DNA of 64,000 nucleotides from Chitinophaga caseinilytica. Lineage in GTDB: Bacteria > Bacteroidota > Bacteroidia > Chitinophagales > Chitinophagaceae. Positions 9,829-20,465 of this stretch are shown piece after piece (the first letter of the stretch is position 1; each line of letters opens with the position of its first letter). The translations under genes and the position numbers were made by a program. Where the stretch lies: contig NZ_CP150096.1 in NCBI RefSeq assembly GCF_038396765.1, forward strand, positions 5,997,001-6,061,000, in the 5' to 3' direction. The notes below the pieces were generated by a model. It searched no databases. It was not told the origin of the DNA and saw only the letters and a list, made by a program, of their open reading frames with translations.

Positions 9829-12800
9829 TTAGAAAAAGCAGACGACCTTTTGTTTCTTCTTGTCTTCCACCTGCCACGACTGTTTATACTCGATCATTTC
9901 CGCATGCGTGATCCGCGAGTGTTCGTCGATCTGCAGCTGGTAGCCGTTGCCCACCTTGAGCAGCGGGTTCACCATCATGGAAACGGATCCCGCCAGGGCC
10001 GCGATGTTCCTGCGCCCTGAGCGGATGATCTTTAAAGATGCCTCATGGCCGTTGAACGGCTTTCCATCCGCGTCCTGGAAGAAAATCTCGGGTGCGTCTC
10101 CGGTATTGGCACTGGCATCCACAGCCCAGATCTTGCTGGCGCTGGGGAAAGTGGCCAGCAAAGGCTGGCAGGGATCGGTGTTCACAGGGTTGCGGGAATA
10201 CACCAGCAGTTCGTCTCCTCCCGTAAAATATTTGCTCACATCTCCCGCCGCTATTCCGCTTACGATCTTGCCTTCCTTGAAATATACGTGGTCGAACACG
10301 GCGCTGATATTCTTGTAGGCACCCGACATACCGTCGTACATCCATCCGGCGGGATATTTAAAATTGTACAGTGTATCGTCGAATTCGTTTTGCGCCGAAG
10401 TCAGGATCACGTCGCCCGTTTCCGCGTCGTAAAGCATGTTGTGGGTAGTAACGCGGCTTCCCTTGTCTACCGCCACCACACTGTCTAACAGGCCATGCCG
10501 GTAAATGACTTTCGTGGCCGCGGCCGAGCGGAACATCGTTTCCTGCCGCTGCGGGAACACATACCCCGAAGGCCAGCTCAGGAGGAACGGCATGGGGAAC
10601 GAGAAGATGTCGACGTTGGCGTTGAAATCCACCGAAAGGCTCACCGACCGCTGCTGGCGCATATCGAGCATCAGCTCCATGTCTTTCCCAACTATCGCCG
10701 TGCCATCGATCTGGCCGTTGGCGCCCATAGACAGTACATCGTTGCGCAGGCGTTTGTGCTCCGCATTCTGATCGTCTACCCGATAATAATAAGTGGTAGA
10801 GGTGATCGGCTCCTTGCTGTCGAGCTGCGAATAACTCGCCTGCGAACGGGGCTTTCCGTGCATATCGTTCAATTCGATCTTGAAGCCCTGCGTTACGCCC
10901 ACCACGTTCACTGCATTGATCTTCAACATGTTCAGAAGTTTGGGCGTATAGCGCTCCTTCGCGTCTTCGTTCAGCAGCGAATGGTCTGTAAATACGGGGA
11001 AATCGTATGCGGTATAGAAAGTCGCCTCTTCGAAACCGTTCGCAGAGCGGGTTTTGGCCGTACGGATAGAGCGGGTCCTCACTTTGCTGTAGCCGACGGA
11101 GGGATGCGGGAAAAACGTTTCGCCTAAAGGCATATCCACGAATCCCAGCGTCACCGGCGCCAGCTTGGCGGCCTGGTCGGTATATTTGATCGGCTCGCGC
11201 CAGGTGTTTTCCTCACCGCCCATCATGGGCTCGTAAGTAGCCACCCCGCTGCTGATCTCGATCTTCTTTCCACCTACATCGTGCGTGGTCGTATAGAGAT
11301 ATTCGGTACCGTACAGCGATTCCTTCTGCTGGGTCATCGCGTTCCAGTTATCGTAGATCTTGATGCTTTTCACCCGGTGGCCGCCACCCAGCTTGCGGTA
11401 GGCCGGCGCATACAGGCGAACGAAAGACCGTTTCAGATCGGCGGTTTGGCCGAACTTGTTAGCACGTGCCAGGTTGTCGAACGATCGGAAAGCGCTCACC
11501 ACCCCGGTGGCCATACCGGCAATGAGCTGAACCGCGGCCTCGGCGCCCAGGTTATCGCCCATATCCATCCCGGGATAGGCTTTGGTGGGCAGGTTGAGAC
11601 GGACGAACTGCGCGGCGGTTTTAGCGAACGGACTGTACTTTCCGCCGTAATCGCCGCCCTTGTCGAGGCTTTTCACTTTCAGCCAGATCGTTTTGCCGCT
11701 GTTGAAAAATCCGTAGTTCCCAGGTTCCAGCGTGGCGTACCCGCTCACGAACTCTGCCCCGCTACCCCATCGGTCTGACGGCATATTCACATTCAGGCGG
11801 AAATACAATTCCTTCATCCCCTGGAGATATTTCTCGTCGATTTCCTTCACGGAGGTTACCGCGTCGGGAATATGGACGGAAATGTAGAGGTGATCGTCGT
11901 TGCCGTATAAATATTGGTTCACGTGGGAAAGCGAGGTGGGCACGCTTTTGGAGAAACCCGCCACGTTGCACATGATCCCCGCGCGACGGTTCTGCACGAA
12001 AGCATAGTCATCGCTTTCGTACGTTACCTTGATCCGGCCGCCGGAAGGCAGGTGGATGGAATCGAGCCCCCATGCTGCGGCGTTGCGGGCCGCTACTGCG
12101 CTGTCTTGCAGGCTGTAGGGGAATTCCGCGTTGGATACGGTGTTGCCGCCAACCGATCCGGGATTATCGGCCGGGGCTTTATAATTACCCCAGCGGTCGG
12201 ATGCCTGGGAGTTGTATTGCGGGTTTATACCGCTGTAGTTGAACACATATGCGTTCTTCTTACCTTTCTTATTCCCGTTGTAGGAGAACCATACTTTTTT
12301 AAGCGTCAGCTTGCCTGTTTCGCGGCCGGGATAAGTAGTATTGTTGCGGCAAAGCTCGTAGGAATACTCGAAGTGAACGGTTTTCACGGGCTTCGCCTTG
12401 TCTTTCAGCTGCTGGAATTCCGCCTTCGTGTACAGGTTGATCTCTTTGAGTCTTTTGGCGGAATTATTCCCGGATTCGATCGTTCCGTCTTCGAGCACGG
12501 AGAACATATCGTCACGGTCTTCGAGGGTAAAGGTAGCGATCATGTTTTTGGACTCGATGGAGTGGAGGTACCAAAGCTCCTTGGTGCCATAGACATAGTT
12601 ACCTTTATCATCGCGACTGTCTGTCCGGAGGCCTTCGTTATAACCAGCCGTTACCTGTCCGTGCGGGGTTCTCCATTTGTAAGGGTTCCTGACGCCGGCC
12701 GTTTTGGTATAATTGAACTTGATGGCATTTCCCGGATCGTCGTCCGAAATGCCGTTGCCCGTTACGTCTACATAGTCGGAAGACAGGATGCCCGTCAGCA

Positions 12801-15484
12801 GGAACGAGTGCGCGTATGCGGGGAGGGTTTCCGAGCTGTAGTAGTTGTCTTGTCCGTTGGTATTTTTATCGGGCGTCGCGTCTGTGGCGGGATCGTAGGT
12901 TACGGTGCCTTTATCGCGGTTGCCGTTTTCCTTTTTCGCGGCAAACGTAACTTCTTTTTGGGTGAGGTTGTAAACCGGGAGGCCGTATACGTACCGGCGG
13001 CCGTCGTTGTTGAGCACGTCTACCTGGGAAATATGGTTTTTCTTGCGGAAATCGTTCACTCTTAGTTCTTTAAAAAGCTTCCCGGGCACGGCTTCAAAAG
13101 TATCGGTGGCTGCCGGCCAGTACCATTGCTTGTAATTAAATCCCGGAGGACCGAAAAACAAAAATCTTGCACCTTTCTTCGAGAAATTACCGTGTTGTGC
13201 TTCGAACTTGTATATTTTACCTTCTTCGAGATTTACGGTCGTTCTAAACTTTTCATTTCCACCCTGCACTTTCCAGGCGTCTTTGATGAGCACGGAGTCG
13301 TTCATTATAAGTTTTCCTCCATCGTCAGACTGCATGATAAATTCATAGCTTCCGGTATAAGGAGCCTTGATCCGCCCGTACCAGCGCTGTACCCATCTTG
13401 CATCTTTCCCTTCCATACGGATCAATTGGCCATTTTCCCAGCGATCTTCCCATCCATGCATATTATACCAGTCATCTTCCGTATTCCAGGTGAGTGTCTG
13501 CGTGTTTTTGCCCAACCAGTAAACACGATTCCAGTACAGGTCCGAATAGAGATCCCATTTCAGGCCATTTCCTTCCTGGTCGGTATCTACCGGGAATTCA
13601 GTTTCACAATTCGCATCCACATATTGGTTCATGCCGTAGTTTTCTATCAGCTTGGGGAACCCCACTTCCGATGCTTCTTCTGCATTCAGATAAGAGATCA
13701 CCTGCGTACGTTTGTCGCGGTTTTCTTTCCTTGCGCTGGACGCGGGAAGCGGAAAGCGATCCAGCGTCCGGCCGCCGCGATAACGGGCCAGTTGCCCGGT
13801 GGTGGCCATGAGCGGAGACATGCCGCCGTTCTTACGGATCTCCGGATACACCACATCGTCTCCCCCGATCGCAGCATGGAAGTTGCCGTCTACAACTGTT
13901 TTCTCGCCCGGGTTCCGGAAGTAGGAGGCTTCGTACAGCTTGTCGGAATTCGTGAAAGCCACGTTTTCCGCCAGCGGGTTGTTACCGGTCCACGGATCCG
14001 AATCCGTTCGGGAACGGGATGCCGCAAGGTCTACCCCAATGTGGGCCAGATCCCCGAAAGCCACGTCTCCACCGGCGTTGAAAGATTTATCACGCGTGTT
14101 CATGTGATGATCGTGCACAAAACCGATATCGCTCCGGTAGGCGCGGAACGTTCCGCCGGTGCCTTCTCCAGACATGCTGAAAATATCGTACGTATATGAC
14201 GGGATGGCGATATTGGGCACGTCGGACTCGTCGCGGTAAGGGATCTCGCGCTCACGGTTGAAGTCGAGCAGCGCTGATGCATTGTTCTTACCTTTTTCGA
14301 AATGCAGGTATCCATATGCCTGTAACTTCTGTGTCCGGTCTTCGGGCTCGATCGTTTGTTTGGACCAATAACCGGTGGCTTCCAGCGAGCTGGCGAGTAT
14401 CTTCAGCTCTCCGCCCGCCTTCAGGCTGATGGCCGTGCTCCTGCTTGTCCAGGGTACGGTAATTGTAGGCGTGAACCCCGGAGACGCAAAGGAAAGGCGG
14501 CTACTGAAAAGTGTGCTGGATCCGGTACGCGTGCCGATTTGATCTTGCCCTACAACTTTGCCATCGTCCTTTATATCTTTCATTATCGCCTGGCTCAGCT
14601 GTACGCCGCCCGAAAACTGCAGCGCCTTCAACCCCGACCGGGAATTATATCCCAGCGATGCATTCGCCGTTCCTTTGAACATGCCCGCTTCCTTTCCGTC
14701 TATCGCCGCAGTCGTATATCCCAGGCTGGAGCCGGCAGAAAAACCTTCCTGCGAATTATTCGTCAGAGAAAGGCCGGCCGTCAGCGTGCCGAATGAAGCA
14801 GAGCCCACATTCACACTAGGCATCAGCATCGTTTCCACGCCCCAGCCATTATAAGAGTTATGGAACACGCCCAGCCCCACTTTCAGGTTGACACCGAATC
14901 CCTTCGAAGGAAAACCGGCCAGCTCGAAAACAGCACCAGCCGAGCCGCCGTAAGTATTGTTTTCCTTGATAGACAAGGTTTTCAGTGATCTGTTCATCAC
15001 CATTAAAATCGTCCGGTATGCCGCGCATATTCCGGATAATGCTCCCGGGGTTGATATTCCACCCGAGCCCGCACCAGCTGGCCTCCTGGTCCATCCCGAT
15101 GCCGCTGCTGTAACCCAAACCCAGCGGATATCCGCCCACGTCGATCAACGGAATGTTGTACGAGAAATCCCCCGTAAAAAGGTCTACCATATTGGCACTG
15201 TTTACCGACTGGAAAGCCTGGCTCTCCGGCTGGGTAGGCCCGCCGTTGAACGGTTTCGGCGCCGGGGCCGGCGGCGCCTTCTCCGGTTTTTCCGCCATGC
15301 GGGGCGATGCGTCCGCTACCGGGACAGCCGCCGGAACTTTGGGGGCTTTACGGGCAAAAGTAGCCGGTGGCGGGGCATTGCGAACGCCCAATGCGTAAGC
15401 GGGGATTACCGTTTCGAAGTAAAGCATGGCCAGCAATGTCCAGGCAATGATCCTCCGTCCCTTTTCTTCAAAAGCACGCGTCAT
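9829..15484 (-). CDS. Giant SpvB/RHS-like secreted protein with PA14 domain, frameshifted near residue 160
   Basis: The sequence reads as one gene of about 1885 codons split by a frame change at roughly 14990-15003. The upstream frame (ATG 15484) gives an N-terminal membrane/signal segment, a Pro/Ala-rich linker, then the hallmark of Bacteroidota RHS-like proteins: VDLFTGDFSYNIPL, GLGYSSGIGMDQEASW and GLGWNINPGSIIRNMRGIP. The downstream frame (from 15003) continues with NNTYGGSAGAVFELAGF and runs to the stop at 9829. The join needs one base removed or two added, so this is a decayed gene or a sequence error. A PA14-like module lies at about residues 670-800 (WYGRIKAPYTGSYEF, MQSDDGGKLIMND). 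Near residue 1150 is SGGRIKVTYESDDYAF, usual in this family. No RHS core or toxin tip is seen. PA14 domains often bind glycans. Confidence 0.78.
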
Positions 15485-15508
15485 CTTACAATATTTTTCA
15501 GGTATAGG

Positions 15509-16600
15509 TTATTTTTCTGCTTGATAGTTGAATTTGATCTGCCATTGCTCTCCGCGGCTGTTCTTCAACCGGAAGAGATAGATCTTCCCGTCTGTGAGCC
15601 CCGCGCGGCGCGGCAACGGAACATCGATTCGGTTGGCGCCGCGCACCAGCGGCAGCGTGCCCGATTTCACAATGTGGTTCCCTTCGCCCAGGGCCACCAG
15701 TTCATACACCGCTTCCTTATCCGCCGTCTCGTTCACATACGCCACCGACAACTCGCGCGAAGCGCCGAGCACGTTCCCGTCCAGCTCCCGCCGGAGTTGC
15801 ACGTACACTTTGTTCGATTCTCCCAAACCCGCCATCCGCGCACCGTTCAGCCGGAACGTCCAGACCTCCGTCTGCGCCGCATAATGCGCGCCTTCCTTCG
15901 CGATCACCGTCCAGGCATAGGTCCTGCCCGTATCGAGCGCCGCATGGCCCGATGGGTACGACAGGAAATTTTCCTGCAACCTGGGCATCCGCAACACGGG
16001 AATATTCTGTTGAACGGCCTCCACGGGCGGCTGCCCGTCGTGCACTTCCGTGACTACGATCTCGTACCGCAACTGCCGGAATTGCTGCAGTGGCGCGGGC
16101 GGCAGCCAGGTGAACTGCGGAAGCCGCGTATCCAGCGAAGCGCCATTGGCAGGGAGGTTCAGCATCGGCGGACTGATCGGCTCCACCACGATCGGCACGC
16201 ATTCTTCGCGGCTGAAAGCGGTTTTGCCACCGGTCACTTCGATATTGTAACAGGCGAGATATTTGCCGGGCGGCAGTAACGCGTTCACGTTCCGGTCGAT
16301 GGCGGGCGAGAGGTATTCGTATTGAACGGGCTCCACATCGTCCTGCTTCAGCTGCCGTGCGCCGCGCGTGAGAGTGAACCCGCGCGAAATGCCCGTCAGC
16401 ACGGGTTGCCCCTGCTCAGCGTCGAGCAGCCGCAAAACAACCTGCACCTGGAGTGGACGGTCTACCGCCGAAGCGAGCACCACGTTCCACAACTGGTTTT
16501 TCTGAAGGATGCCTGCGGGCGGCACCACCGGGGTGATCGTGACCTGCGCCGCAACAGGGAAAGCGGCCAGCAGGAAAAATAGGTATAGGTAACTTTTCAT
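15509..16600 (-). CDS. Secreted beta-sandwich protein, TANFOR-like
   Basis: A 363-residue protein with signal peptide (MKSYLYLFFLLAAFPVAAQ). The mature N-terminus (VTITPVVPPAGILQKNQLW, then VVLRLLDAEQGQPV) and the following PPGKYLACYNIEV resemble the TANFOR-type domain found in Bacteroidota surface systems. Two fibronectin-like stretches follow, one around residues 150-260 (PQFTWLPPAP, TGRTYAWTVIAKEG), then a C-terminal beta-rich part ending LKNSRGEQWQIKFNYQAEK. It lies 8 bases after the outer-membrane barrel gene and 24 bases before the giant PA14/RHS-like gene. This order suggests a periplasmic or surface adaptor between the barrel and the giant exported proteins, which is inference. The TANFOR label is tentative. 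Confidence 0.65.
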   Translation of the reverse strand: MKSYLYLFFLLAAFPVAAQVTITPVVPPAGILQKNQLWNVVLASAVDRPLQVQVVLRLLDAEQGQPVLTGISRGFTLTRGARQLKQDDVEPVQYEYLSPAIDRNVNALLPPGKYLACYNIEVTGGKTAFSREECVPIVVEPISPPMLNLPANGASLDTRLPQFTWLPPAPLQQFRQLRYEIVVTEVHDGQPPVEAVQQNIPVLRMPRLQENFLSYPSGHAALDTGRTYAWTVIAKEGAHYAAQTEVWTFRLNGARMAGLGESNKVYVQLRRELDGNVLGASRELSVAYVNETADKEAVYELVALGEGNHIVKSGTLPLVRGANRIDVPLPRRAGLTDGKIYLFRLKNSRGEQWQIKFNYQAEK

Positions 16601-16608
16601 AAATCGGG

Positions 16609-18936
16609 TTAAAAAGTCCTGGTAAAGGTGGCGCGCCCGGTTTTGTTGGGGACCAGCCTCCTGGCGGTTCCCGGTAAAAAACCCTGGTCGGCCATGAGCG
16701 CGATTTCACCGACTTTGGGTACTTCCACCCGGAGGTTCGCTGAGTATCCCAGCTGGCGTATCCGGTAGGTGGTCTGATAATTATACTTGATGCCCGCGCC
16801 TACGTCCAGCCAGCTTTTGGCTTTGAACAACGCGTTGCCTTCACATCCGTAAATCCTGTATTCCGTGTTCGAGACCAGGCTGCCAAGGCCGTTGAGGTGC
16901 CATTTCCCCAGGAACACCGCCTGCTGCGCCGTGAGGTTCGTGCTATTGAAATACACGAACGCGGTGTCTGACTGGCGATTGTAAAAACGGGTGGCAGACA
17001 GCATGGTGTTCATCTGCAGGCCGTTCATCCGGTAAAAATGATTAGCCGTTCCCACCAGCGTGTAAAACATATTTTCCATGAAGGAATGATCGCCCGTTTT
17101 GATGAGCTGCGAACTGGGGAAATAGCCCAGTGAAACCGAAGGCCAGTTCCTCCGGCGGAACGTTGCCTGCACGCTTTTGAAAACGGTGTTCGATAAAAAC
17201 TGCGCGTTCTCGAATACGCTGGCGTAGACGTTTTTGCGGACGGAAGCGCTCAGCGTGAGCTGGTCTTTGAAGAACGGCTGGTCGGCCCGGAACATCCACG
17301 CCGTTTGAGCACTGCCGGTGCTGTACAGACTGAACGACTGGAAATTGGCGCCCATCCGTTTGACCATGCCACTCACCTTCGTTCCGGTTGCGGGCAGCAT
17401 GCCTTCCGCGGAGAGGGAATACGCCTGTGCGGAGTTGTCGCTCAGCTTTACCATGCTACCTGCGAGGTTGCTGCCTTCTTTGGCACGCTCGTGCTGCGGG
17501 AGCGACGACCGGGCGATTTCTCCCGTCACGCTGTAGAATTTCCCGAGCTGCCAGCGCCCTTCCACCGAAACGCCCATCAGGCGGCTATCCGGCACTTGCA
17601 CGTTCGGATTGTCTTGCAGGTTGAAATTGTACGCCTGTTTGCGGCCGGTATAATAGGTTACATACACGTGGCTGCCTTCCTTGAGGCCATAACCGCCCCG
17701 GTACAGTTGCAGGAACTGCCTGGGCCCGGCCGACTTGACGAGGTAATCCCTGAACCGGTAATCTACGGCACCGATGCCGACGGCCGCGTACCACGAGGGG
17801 TTTACTTCCACGTTGGCGCCTACGATGCTGATGTTGCGGGCGGTCAGTTCCGAGTAATCGATCATGGAGCGACCGATGCCGGCAGACCGGATGGAGAGCA
17901 GGGTTTTATATCCTTTGGGCAGCACGGAATCGGGTACCCGCATGCGATCGAGCTCGCTGATGAGCTCTGCGGGCGAGGCATTGCGGTTGAGCAGGGCTAC
18001 GAGCGATTCTTTCCGGGCGCCGAGTTTTTCCAGGCGGGCGCGGTATTTGGCGTCCATCCCGGCGATCCTGGCTTCCAGCGAATCCGCCTGTGCCTTGCGG
18101 GCTTCGTATTCTTTGAGCAGCGGGGCCACGGCACTGTCTGCCTTTCCTTTGTATTTGCCTGCGAGATCGGGCAATTGACGGCCTTTGAGCGGCAATATCC
18201 TTTTATCGGGCAGGGTGGGGATTTGCGGCTTTTGCTGGCCATATAGCTCCCTTTCGCGCGCTTCGATCATGCGTTGAATCTGCGACGGTGCGGAAAACCA
18301 GGTGCGCATCCGCAGCAGGGAATCCTGCAGCTTGCGGATGTCTGTCTTCATCCCATCCAGCTCCTTCCAGTTGGCGATGCGCCCTGCGTCCCATTTACGG
18401 GCTTTCTGGAGGATGGCGTGCCGCAGATCGTTGGCGGAATATCCCAGGTTGAGGCCGGTCATGTTCCGGAGGATGCGGGAATTGCTTTGCGAAGTGCTGA
18501 ACGTAAACCGCAACGGGTATTGGTCGCGCACGGTGACGGACATACTGGTTTGAACGGTATGTTGATGGATGTCTTTTTCTATATAAGGTGTATCGGTGTT
18601 TCCCTGGTAATAATAATCGTACATCACATTGCCGTGGATCACGAGGAACGGCGGGCGTTTCGGCGGAGGCGGAGGCGCGGGGCGCGGAGGGCGCTTGCGA
18701 TCAGCCACTACCGTTACCAGCATTTCCTGCAGTTCGTACATCTTTACGGGATGAATGCGCATGCCTTTACAGTTCCCTGCGGGGAAAGCGAAGTAACCGG
18801 AATCTTTGATTCGATATACAAAGCTGTCCGCCCAGGCAGGAGACCTGTCTGCTTCCAGTTTTACCGGAATACTTTGGGCAAAGGATGCCCTGAAAGCCAG
18901 GATGAGTGTGGCGATCAGTAGGTAACGGGATCTCAA
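16609..18936 (-). CDS. Large outer-membrane beta-barrel protein, first gene of the RHS-like cluster
   Basis: A 775-residue protein with signal peptide (MRSRYLLIATLILAFRASFAQ). After a short N-terminal domain comes a proline-rich stretch (PPRPAPPPPPKRPP, near residues 83-96), useful as a periplasm-spanning linker. A charged helical region follows at about residues 185-340 (ELDGMKTDIRKLQDSL, EARKAQADSLEARIAGMD) and is probably coiled coil. The C-terminal half has the alternating aromatic/polar strand pattern of an outer-membrane barrel and ends in FTRTF, with a terminal Phe typical of barrel proteins. It is the first gene of the seven-gene minus-strand unit and overlaps none. A role as the exporter or surface anchor for the downstream giant proteins is inference. 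The 277 bases upstream (18937-19213) hold no gene and no promoter I could recognise. Confidence 0.72.
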   Translation of the reverse strand: MRSRYLLIATLILAFRASFAQSIPVKLEADRSPAWADSFVYRIKDSGYFAFPAGNCKGMRIHPVKMYELQEMLVTVVADRKRPPRPAPPPPPKRPPFLVIHGNVMYDYYYQGNTDTPYIEKDIHQHTVQTSMSVTVRDQYPLRFTFSTSQSNSRILRNMTGLNLGYSANDLRHAILQKARKWDAGRIANWKELDGMKTDIRKLQDSLLRMRTWFSAPSQIQRMIEARERELYGQQKPQIPTLPDKRILPLKGRQLPDLAGKYKGKADSAVAPLLKEYEARKAQADSLEARIAGMDAKYRARLEKLGARKESLVALLNRNASPAELISELDRMRVPDSVLPKGYKTLLSIRSAGIGRSMIDYSELTARNISIVGANVEVNPSWYAAVGIGAVDYRFRDYLVKSAGPRQFLQLYRGGYGLKEGSHVYVTYYTGRKQAYNFNLQDNPNVQVPDSRLMGVSVEGRWQLGKFYSVTGEIARSSLPQHERAKEGSNLAGSMVKLSDNSAQAYSLSAEGMLPATGTKVSGMVKRMGANFQSFSLYSTGSAQTAWMFRADQPFFKDQLTLSASVRKNVYASVFENAQFLSNTVFKSVQATFRRRNWPSVSLGYFPSSQLIKTGDHSFMENMFYTLVGTANHFYRMNGLQMNTMLSATRFYNRQSDTAFVYFNSTNLTAQQAVFLGKWHLNGLGSLVSNTEYRIYGCEGNALFKAKSWLDVGAGIKYNYQTTYRIRQLGYSANLRVEVPKVGEIALMADQGFLPGTARRLVPNKTGRATFTRTF

Positions 18937-19213
18937 ATGTCTACGGGTAACGGGTTTACATTAATTAGTTCGTTTCAATAGGTGTACGTTGAACTGTGGC
19001 ATAGGGCCATAGTGTTTCGATGGAGCTAAGGTATGAAAAGAATCCCTGAATTATGGCATTTTTTCCATGTGTTTTTTTCACATCTTTTCAACTGTATGTG
19101 TATAATTTACAATCAGTTTTGTATCGATTTGGGTTATTGCCCAGCATAAATTGCAGGGAGAGGTATAGATAAATTCGGGTGATGTAATTACAGACCAACC
19201 CCAAACCAAATTT

Positions 19214-19615
19214 TCAAATTAACAGCAGAAATTTGTCCAACACATCGATAATAATCCGCTTGTTAACTTTTCCTTTAAACATTAGCGGATGCTCATCATC
19301 CGTATACAGGGCATTCAGCTCCTCTATATCCAGCATAGTTTCCATTTCATGCAACTGATGCCTTACATCTTGCAACACTTCAGAAAGCAGTCGCCTCCTT
19401 TCTTCCGTTACCAGAAATTCATCGAACGAAAAGTGCATCCATCCCACAAAATAGCCCTTGCTATTGTCTTTTACCAGCTCCTGGAATTCGAGCAACCAAT
19501 CCGGCTTTCCAGGCAATTCCTGAAGATAGCGCAATAGATATGCGGCAGCGATGCCGGCTGGGCCATCATTCTCCCAAAAACCACGATCTTTAAATTCATG
19601 ATAACTGCTACTCAT
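19214..19615 (-). CDS. Small cytoplasmic hypothetical protein
   Basis: A 133-residue acidic protein with no signal peptide or membrane segment, rich in Glu, Leu and Asp (DWLLEFQELVKDN, EERRRLLSEVLQDVRHQLHEMET). I do not recognise the family. Size, acidity and position in a run of small orphan genes next to a giant RHS-like cluster resemble immunity proteins of polymorphic toxin systems. However, immunity genes normally lie downstream of the toxin, and these lie upstream. It starts 4 bases after the stop of the preceding gene (19620-20036), so the two are probably co-transcribed. Base composition is visibly more AT-rich than in the neighbours on either side. Confidence 0.6.
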   Translation of the reverse strand: MSSSYHEFKDRGFWENDGPAGIAAAYLLRYLQELPGKPDWLLEFQELVKDNSKGYFVGWMHFSFDEFLVTEERRRLLSEVLQDVRHQLHEMETMLDIEELNALYTDDEHPLMFKGKVNKRIIIDVLDKFLLLI

Positions 19616-19619
19616 TTGT

Positions 19620-20036
19620 CTATAATTCAGTAATTCCCTGGTAAGTCAGATATGCGTCGAACAACATAATGATCAATCCTGTTGAAACGATATCGCCCTT
19701 TGTGTCCTTGATTTTCTGCGCAATGTTAACGACCCCGCTTTTCGGTTCTCCAAACTGGAAATGAACCAGGATAGGGCTATTCAAATCGGGCATTTCCCGC
19801 TTGAAGCTGGTATCGAAGAGTAATACACGGTCGCCACCGCTGGGTGTAAATTCAACGATCGGCGCATACCAGTCTCCATCGGAATCGGGTTTCACATGAT
19901 AATCAATGATGGTGCCGGAAGCCTGAATACCTGTCTCCATGAATTCCTCCAATCGCTGTATTTTATTACGGTTGCTGATCCACATCCATAGGATCAGCGA
20001 AAAAGCGATAAGGTTCATGATGATCACATACAACAT
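19620..20036 (-). CDS. Small membrane protein, DUF3592-like
   Basis: A 138-residue protein with an N-terminal transmembrane segment (MLYVIIMNLIAFSLILWMWIS) and a C-terminal hydrophobic stretch (DIVSTGLIIMLFDAYL). Between them is a beta-rich domain (GIQASGTIIDYHVKPDSDG, YAPIVEFTPSGGDRVLLFDTSF). The layout of two membrane segments around a domain that reads ASGTII..Y and P.VEF.P.G is what is seen in DUF3592-type membrane proteins, whose function is unknown. Translation could also start at the internal Met at 20018. It is followed after 4 bases by the 133-residue gene. The DUF assignment is tentative. Confidence 0.6.
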   Translation of the reverse strand: MLYVIIMNLIAFSLILWMWISNRNKIQRLEEFMETGIQASGTIIDYHVKPDSDGDWYAPIVEFTPSGGDRVLLFDTSFKREMPDLNSPILVHFQFGEPKSGVVNIAQKIKDTKGDIVSTGLIIMLFDAYLTYQGITEL

Positions 20037-20091
20037 ACATCAATTTTTCAGGGATCGATTTTTCTTTTGATTTGCAAAAACCAGATAGGTA

Positions 20092-20370
20092 TTAAAGAAT
20101 ATAGTTTCGGTTCTTCTCTGCCAAACCTTCCATTAATTCCCTGTTGGCTTGAATGGTTTCCGAAAACTTCGTCCCACAGAAAGGACAGTAAGCGATACCT
20201 TGCTGGATGATGGTCAACTTTCCTTCCTTCAGATTGGAATCCTGATTCCTGCCCTGCAGAAAGATGTGAATTTCTCCTGTATCGCAAATATTTGGCAGTG
20301 CGGCAAATCCCGATCTCCCCGCATTTCCCAGCATTTCTTTAAACAAACCACAGCATAACTTGTCCATCAA
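20092..20370 (-). CDS. Small zinc-ribbon protein
   Basis: A 92-residue protein with no signal peptide. It has a CPFCG motif near residues 62-66 (GIAYCPFCGTKFSE), one half of a zinc-ribbon knuckle, and further cysteines near the N-terminus (KLCCGL) and at CDTGEI near residue 29 that could complete a metal site. Similar short CPFCG proteins are common in Bacteroidota and have no known role. It lies 55 bases upstream of the DUF3592-like gene and 95 bases downstream of a broken small gene, in the same AT-richer stretch. It may be part of the same small-gene operon. Confidence 0.55.
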   Translation of the reverse strand: MMDKLCCGLFKEMLGNAGRSGFAALPNICDTGEIHIFLQGRNQDSNLKEGKLTIIQQGIAYCPFCGTKFSETIQANRELMEGLAEKNRNYIL

Positions 20371-20465
20371 TTACTACTTTTTTAATTGAATGAAATTAAC
20401 CAAACCAGTTCCTGAGATGGTCTGTCTTTAAACCTCAAGCGCCATTTTCCAGGGTTTCCATTATT

